Shown: piece after piece, positions 59,891-64,000 of the stretch
Position numbering within the stretch: the first letter of the stretch is position 1
How the letters are laid out: every line of letters begins with the position of its first letter
From: JBQTGK01 sp052400665
Lineage (GTDB): Bacteria > Bacteroidota > Bacteroidia > Bacteroidales > Marinifilaceae
Assembly (NCBI GenBank): GCA_052400665.1
Contig: JBQTGK010000010.1
DNA length: 64,000 nt
Strand: one strand, 5' to 3'
The notes under the pieces: generated by a model
What the model was told of the DNA's origin: nothing
What the model saw: the letters and a program-made list of their open reading frames with translations, nothing else
Databases searched by the model: none
Translations under genes and position numbers: made by a program

Positions 59891-60775
59891 ATGAAACAGA
59901 TAATATGCTTTGGTGAAGTATTATGGGACATACTACCAACAGGTAAAAAACTTGGTGGAGCTCCATTAAACGTAGCACTCCGAGCACAATGGTTCGGAAA
60001 TAAAGCAAGCGTAATTAGTAGTATTGGCAAAGATAATATAGGCAAAGAACTTATCGGAGAAATGGAATCACATTCTGCCAATCTGGATCATATTCAGGTA
60101 AGTAAAAATTTTGAAACTAGTCAGGTATTGGTTCATCTTGACAGGAATGGTTCTGCCACTTACGAAATAAAAATGCCATGTGCCTGGGATGATATTGTAT
60201 TATCAAAAAATGATTTAGATGCAGTAAAAAAATCCGATGCGTTTATTTACGGTAGCTTAGTTGCACGCAGCAATACTTCTCGACAAACACTTTTCGAGCT
60301 GCTTAACAATTCAAAGTTTAATGTTTTTGATGTGAATTTACGCCCTCCACATTACTCACAAAAAATTATTGAAAGCCTAATGCAACTGGCAGATTTTATA
60401 AAATTTAACGACGATGAAATTTTTGAAATTTGTGCAAACATGGGATGCAAGGATAAATCGCTAGAAGAGAGTATTCGGTTTATTTCCGAACGGACAAACA
60501 CAAACCAAATTTGTATTACTCTAGGTGAAAATGGAGCTGCATTCTTTCACAGTAACAAGCTCTACTATAACAAAGGCTATAAAATTACAGTAGCAGATAC
60601 CGTAGGAGCCGGCGATTCATTTCTTGCTTGTTTAATCAGTAAACTGGTAAACAATGCCAGTCCGCAGGAAGCAATCGATTTTGCCTGCGTAACGGGAGCC
60701 CTTGTTGCTTCAAAAGATGGTGCAAACCCTACTATTACAATTGAGGAAGTTGTAAACATGATGCAAACATCATAA
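59891..60775 (+). CDS. Fructokinase, PfkB family
   Basis: ATP:fructose 6-phosphotransferase that completes mannitol to fructose 6-phosphate. The 294-aa protein starts ICFGEVLWDILPTGKKLGGAPLNVA (PfkB motif 1) and has the catalytic Asp in DTVGAGDSFLACLISKL near residues 237-253. It starts 2 bp after the dehydrogenase stop and shares the terminator at 60800-60825 with the convergent peptidase gene. Confidence 0.93.
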   Translation: MKQIICFGEVLWDILPTGKKLGGAPLNVALRAQWFGNKASVISSIGKDNIGKELIGEMESHSANLDHIQVSKNFETSQVLVHLDRNGSATYEIKMPCAWDDIVLSKNDLDAVKKSDAFIYGSLVARSNTSRQTLFELLNNSKFNVFDVNLRPPHYSQKIIESLMQLADFIKFNDDEIFEICANMGCKDKSLEESIRFISERTNTNQICITLGENGAAFFHSNKLYYNKGYKITVADTVGAGDSFLACLISKLVNNASPQEAIDFACVTGALVASKDGANPTITIEEVVNMMQTS

Positions 60776-60799
60776 TTCTTTCATTAGGATATCAAAAAC

Positions 60800-60831
60800 A
60801 AAGGCAGCCTAAACAGGCTGCCTTTATTTTA
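60800..60831. terminator. Bidirectional terminator (fructokinase / pepF)
   Basis: AAAGGCAGCCT (60800-60810) pairs perfectly with AGGCTGCCTTT (60815-60825), loop AAAC, with a T-rich tract to the right and an A-rich one to the left. Confidence 0.9.
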
Positions 60832-60846
60832 TATTTAAATTTATAT

Positions 60847-62751
60847 TTATTTCTCAATTTTCTCAAGCTCAACAGCCAGTTGATCCACCAACTGATCTAA
60901 CTGATTGATGACGGCTAAAATTGGTTCTGGTTTAGACAAATCAACACCAGCTTTTTTCAATAGCTCCATTGGAAAATCATTACCTCCCGATTTTAACATT
61001 GTAAGATATCTTTCTAAAGCTTCTTTTTTCTCTTTCTTGCTACCTTCCGTTACATCTTTATACAATTTTGCCGACGAAGCAAAACAGGTTGCATATTGAT
61101 ATACATAGAAAGGCGAATTATAGAAGTGAGGAATACGAGTCCATGGATAGTTAGAATACTTTGTTTTCTCAGTTGCATTACCATAGTATTTGTCAGCAAT
61201 ATCACCCCAAATTTTAGTTAAAACTTCTGCATTTACTGGTCGTCCCTGCTCAGCCAATGAGTGTGCCTGATATTCGTAATCGGCAAACATAGTTTGAGCA
61301 TAAAAAGTCCCGATAATAGCTTCGATAGACTGAGTTAACAAGGCAATACGTTCTTTAGGATCTTTTGTGTTATTCATCATGTAATCCAACAACAAACGCT
61401 CGTTAAAAGTAGAGGCTACTTCGGCAACAAAAATAGTATAAGCATGAGTTGCAAATGGCTGATTCTCGTTCGCTAAAGTTGTATGCATTGTGTGTCCCAG
61501 CTCATGAGCCAAGGTAAATACATAATCAAGCGTTCCATTATAATTTAAAAGCATATATGGATGTACTCCATAAACACCAGCAGAAAAAGCTCCACCTCTT
61601 TTACCAGGATTCTCATAAACATCTAACCATCCGCTTTCAGTAGCTTTCTTTAATTTAGCCTGATAATCTTTTCCTAGTGGAAGAACCGACTCTATTACCT
61701 CTTCAACAGCATCTTCGTAAGGATAGTTTTTAGTAAAATCAGTTAAACTAACAGACCCATCGAAACCATAATATTTATCAAGTCCCAACACTTTTTTACG
61801 AAGTTCGATATATTTTCGAACAGGAGCTGTATTCTCTTTAACAGTGTTAATTAAGTTCAAATATACATCCTTAGGAATATTATTTCCTTCCAGCTCTGCA
61901 TCTAAACACGATTCATATTTTTTGGCACGAGCACCAGCCCAATCGGCCTGTACAATTCCATTATAAATGGCTGCGTAAGTATTTTTATTCTTATAATATA
62001 CATCGTACATTGCTTCGTAAGCTTTTCTACGATCGTCCTGATTAGGATTATTTGTAACAATTTGAGAATATACGCCCGGAGTAACTTTTACTTTTTTGCC
62101 ATCGGATAATACTATTTCCTCAAACTCCATATCGGCAGTTGATAACGCTTTAAAAACATTACCTGCTGTTCCGCTTACTTGTGAATAGTAAGAAAGCAAT
62201 TTTTCCATTTCCTCTGATAATACATGTTTCTGAAGACGATACATGTCCATTAGATCGAATTTATGATCTTTTAAAGCTGGATTTGCAGCCACCCAATCTT
62301 TCATGGTTGCTTCGGGTATCTTAATCATTTCTGGAGATATCCATGCTGTTGTAACACCAAACTGTGCAAACATTAATTGTACCTTTTGTAATCTGGCCAT
62401 CAAATCCATATTTTTCTGGTCGACCGTACTCTGAAAAGAAACAAACTGATAAACTTTGTAGGCTTTTTTCATTAAATCTTCCTGAATACTCAATAGTCCT
62501 GCAAGATTTTCTGAACTCTCTCCCAGCTTGCCTTTAAAAGTTTGAATTTTTTCCATATCCACCGATATGGCTTTAAAATCTGCTTCCCAAGCATCCCAAC
62601 TTGTGTAGATATCGCTAAAGTTCCATTTGTATTTAGCAGGAATTTCATCTCTTGTTTTATAATTTTCCTGAGCTATAGCTTGTAAGCAGGAACATACAAT
62701 AATAAGAGCTATTGCAAAAATTTTACTCATCTTTCTAATTTTAGTATTCAT
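60847..62751 (-). CDS. pepF: Oligoendopeptidase F-like zinc peptidase with signal peptide
   Basis: M3-family zinc endopeptidase cutting oligopeptides. The 634-aa protein has HELGH at about residues 416-420 (TLAHELGHTMHTTLA), with a downstream Glu in FVAEVASTFNERL as third ligand. Unlike classic cytoplasmic PepF it carries an N-terminal signal (KIFAIALIIVCSCLQAIAQ). The final LQAIAQ and the cysteine fit either signal-peptidase cleavage or lipidation. Likely periplasmic peptide digestion. A TATATTTG element on the minus strand (62783-62790) precedes it. Confidence 0.93.
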   Translation of the reverse strand: MNTKIRKMSKIFAIALIIVCSCLQAIAQENYKTRDEIPAKYKWNFSDIYTSWDAWEADFKAISVDMEKIQTFKGKLGESSENLAGLLSIQEDLMKKAYKVYQFVSFQSTVDQKNMDLMARLQKVQLMFAQFGVTTAWISPEMIKIPEATMKDWVAANPALKDHKFDLMDMYRLQKHVLSEEMEKLLSYYSQVSGTAGNVFKALSTADMEFEEIVLSDGKKVKVTPGVYSQIVTNNPNQDDRRKAYEAMYDVYYKNKNTYAAIYNGIVQADWAGARAKKYESCLDAELEGNNIPKDVYLNLINTVKENTAPVRKYIELRKKVLGLDKYYGFDGSVSLTDFTKNYPYEDAVEEVIESVLPLGKDYQAKLKKATESGWLDVYENPGKRGGAFSAGVYGVHPYMLLNYNGTLDYVFTLAHELGHTMHTTLANENQPFATHAYTIFVAEVASTFNERLLLDYMMNNTKDPKERIALLTQSIEAIIGTFYAQTMFADYEYQAHSLAEQGRPVNAEVLTKIWGDIADKYYGNATEKTKYSNYPWTRIPHFYNSPFYVYQYATCFASSAKLYKDVTEGSKKEKKEALERYLTMLKSGGNDFPMELLKKAGVDLSKPEPILAVINQLDQLVDQLAVELEKIEK

Positions 62752-63034
62752 GTTGTTTAAAGTATTTATTAATTTACTTCTACAAATATATACGCATTAC
62801 AAGTCAAATCGCACAAAATACAATCTATTCTAATAAAAATTAGATCAATTTTTAAAATTGCTCCTTATACATACCTATTCAACGGTTATACTCAAATCAA
62901 TAACAATGGGGCTATCTCTATAAGATTAGTGTAAAAAACTGAAATTTAAAATTATAAAACAGGCAAGACTTAACTTCTGAAACAAAACATGCTAATAAAC
63001 CTATAAAATAATAAACAAATTAGCCATCAAAAAC
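62752..63034. other. Divergent intergenic region
   Basis: About 280 bp of AT-rich sequence with no gene, holding the pepF promoter on one side and leading to the palindrome before the Cys-rich gene on the other. Confidence 0.4.
62783..62790 (-). promoter_or_regulatory. -7 element of pepF
   Basis: On the minus strand TATATTTG matches TAnnTTTG, 31 bp before the ATG. A possible -33 TTG lies about 23 bp further up (62814-62816 on the + strand as CAA). Confidence 0.55.
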
Positions 63035-63064
63035 TTAATATTGTAACAAAATCTACAATATTAA
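63035..63064. promoter_or_regulatory. Perfect palindrome before the Cys-rich gene
   Basis: TTAATATTGTA (63035-63045) and TACAATATTAA (63054-63064) form an 11-8-11 perfect inverted repeat ending 9 bp before the ATG at 63074. It could be an operator or a hairpin over the ribosome-binding region. No local regulator gene is seen. Confidence 0.7.
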
Positions 63065-63073
63065 AATAAAATT

Positions 63074-63334
63074 ATGTCTGAAAACTATAAATTTGTTCAA
63101 AATAGAAAATGTGAATACTTTCCATGTCATAAAGTAAAAAACGAAGATGAATTTAATTGTCTATTTTGCTTTTGCCCTTTATATATGCTTGGCGATAAAT
63201 GTGGAGGAAATTTTACATACACCGAAAAAGGAATAAAAAACTGTAGCGAATGTACTCTTCCTCATTGCAAAGGTGCTTACGAACATGTAATGAGTAAAAT
63301 GAAATTAGTTATGGAAATTAGCAGGGAAAAATAG
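63074..63334 (+). CDS. Cysteine-rich small domain protein
   Basis: The 86-aa protein has ten cysteines in the pattern CEYFPCHK, NCLFCFCPLYMLGDKCGGNF and NCSECTLPHCKG, matching the 'cysteine-rich small domain' family that I recall from corrinoid-related loci. A metal-binding role is likely. It begins 9 bp after a perfect 30-bp palindrome. No cobalamin gene is in the window, so pathway is unproven. Confidence 0.85.
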   Translation: MSENYKFVQNRKCEYFPCHKVKNEDEFNCLFCFCPLYMLGDKCGGNFTYTEKGIKNCSECTLPHCKGAYEHVMSKMKLVMEISREK

Positions 63335-63584
63335 ATATTCAAAAACTAATAATATGGAAAAATCACCATCTTTTTCCAATCATTCTTAATTATCAGTATT
63401 TTTTTAAACCAAAACATCAAGCTAATCCCCTACTGTTAAAAGAAGTAGTTTGAAAAATAGAATCCAAAGAAAGCGTATAACTAATTTTTAGCCCTGTTAA
63501 AAAAGATATTAATTTTGGAAAACTACTTTAAACTGCTGCACCTAGTAATATTCATAACAATTATTCAGAAAAATATCAAAAGTT

Positions 63585-64000
63585 TTGAAACTAGAAATAG
63601 AACAGCATTACCATAAAGATAATTTGTACGAGAAAATTTTAAAAAAACTCTCAGAACAACAAAGCAATCTTAAAAATATTACAAGAAAAGACATTGCCAG
63701 CGTAGATGAATTTCACGTAAGAGGTGAAGAGGTAACAAGAGAACTAGCCAATACTGCAAATGTAAATTACTCTAAAGTTTTAGATATAGGATGTGGAATT
63801 GGAGGTCCCTGCAGACTATTAGCCGACGAATTTAATTGTTCAGTAACAGGTATCGATTTATCTGAAGAATATATAAAAACAGCAATATCTTTATCGAAAC
63901 TTGTAGGCTTAAGCAATGCCACCAATTTTATAAAAGCAGACGCAAGCAACTTGCCATTCAACAATAATTATTTCGATGTAGTTTGGACTCAGCATTTACT
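63585..64000 (+). CDS. SAM-dependent methyltransferase (5' part; cut by window end)
   Basis: An open frame from TTG 63585 (no in-frame ATG before the stop at 63555) runs to the window end and reads KLEIEQHYHKDNLYEKILKK. Motif I VLDIGCGIGGPCRLLA and the downstream VTGIDLSEEYIKTA plus NNYFDVVWTQHL are typical class I methyltransferase motifs, close to the sarcosine/tocopherol-type group. The TTG start is tentative and the protein is incomplete. Confidence 0.8.
   Translation, partial: MKLEIEQHYHKDNLYEKILKKLSEQQSNLKNITRKDIASVDEFHVRGEEVTRELANTANVNYSKVLDIGCGIGGPCRLLADEFNCSVTGIDLSEEYIKTAISLSKLVGLSNATNFIKADASNLPFNNNYFDVVWTQHL

Overview
The window looks like a chromosome segment from a marine, anaerobe-leaning Bacteroidota, most probably of the Marinilabiliales/Marinifilaceae type. 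This is inferred from low G+C, Bacteroidota-type promoters (TAnnTTTG with an upstream TTG), a cas9-cas1-cas2 locus with 47-nt repeats, LytS/LytTR and Nudix-type regulators, and protein families typical of the phylum. I see no rRNA or tRNA genes.

Layout. (1) 0.2-9.65 kb is a complete type II-C CRISPR-Cas locus. An array of 48 repeats (47 spacers) lies on the + strand and converges, over a shared bidirectional terminator, on a minus-strand cas9-cas1-cas2 operon. A + strand tracrRNA sits immediately upstream of cas9 with its own promoter. Each repeat carries a Bacteroidota -7 element (TATCTTTG), so every unit may start its own crRNA. (2) 9.65-13.5 kb is accessory. It holds a non-coding array of eleven TTCCGTGACA boxes spaced 21-22 bp, an unrecognised 250-aa protein, an M15 endolysin-like peptidase and two small membrane/coiled-coil proteins. 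(3) 13.6-20.3 kb is housekeeping on the minus strand: monomeric isocitrate dehydrogenase, dnaX, and a RelA-type (p)ppGpp synthetase whose hydrolase site is degenerate. (4) 20.6-22.7 kb holds hemD-hemL, and 30.3-34.8 kb holds hemA-hemC-hemB-hemE on the opposite strand. Together they cover glutamyl-tRNA to coproporphyrinogen III. Between them lie an (AAC)24 microsatellite, a dead and an intact REP-type transposase (RAYT) with REP hairpins, a PLP ammonia-lyase, a HEAT-like protein, a beta-helix lipoprotein, a TerB-like protein, and a two-gene ATP-driven iron-sulfur reductase system (activase plus double-cubane/2-hydroxyacyl-CoA dehydratase-like protein). (5) 35-38.7 kb holds an SDR protein, small unknowns and a PHP-ACT-ACT fusion. 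(6) 38.8-53.1 kb holds two complete tripartite RND efflux systems. The first is divergent from a LytS/LytTR two-component pair. The second sits behind a GbsR/MarR-like regulator with matching operators before the regulator and before the pump. (7) 53.2-60.8 kb holds AhpC and a probable mannitol (polyol) catabolic operon (outer-membrane protein, NCS1-type permease, mannitol 2-dehydrogenase, fructokinase), divergent from a Nudix/NrtR-like regulator with palindromes at both promoters. (8) The right end carries a secreted PepF-like peptidase, a Cys-rich small-domain protein behind a perfect palindrome, and a SAM methyltransferase cut by the window edge.

The most promising leads are the 21-bp-phased box array, the repeat-embedded crRNA promoters, the NCS1/mannitol regulon with its predicted operators, and the double-cubane-type reductase pair.
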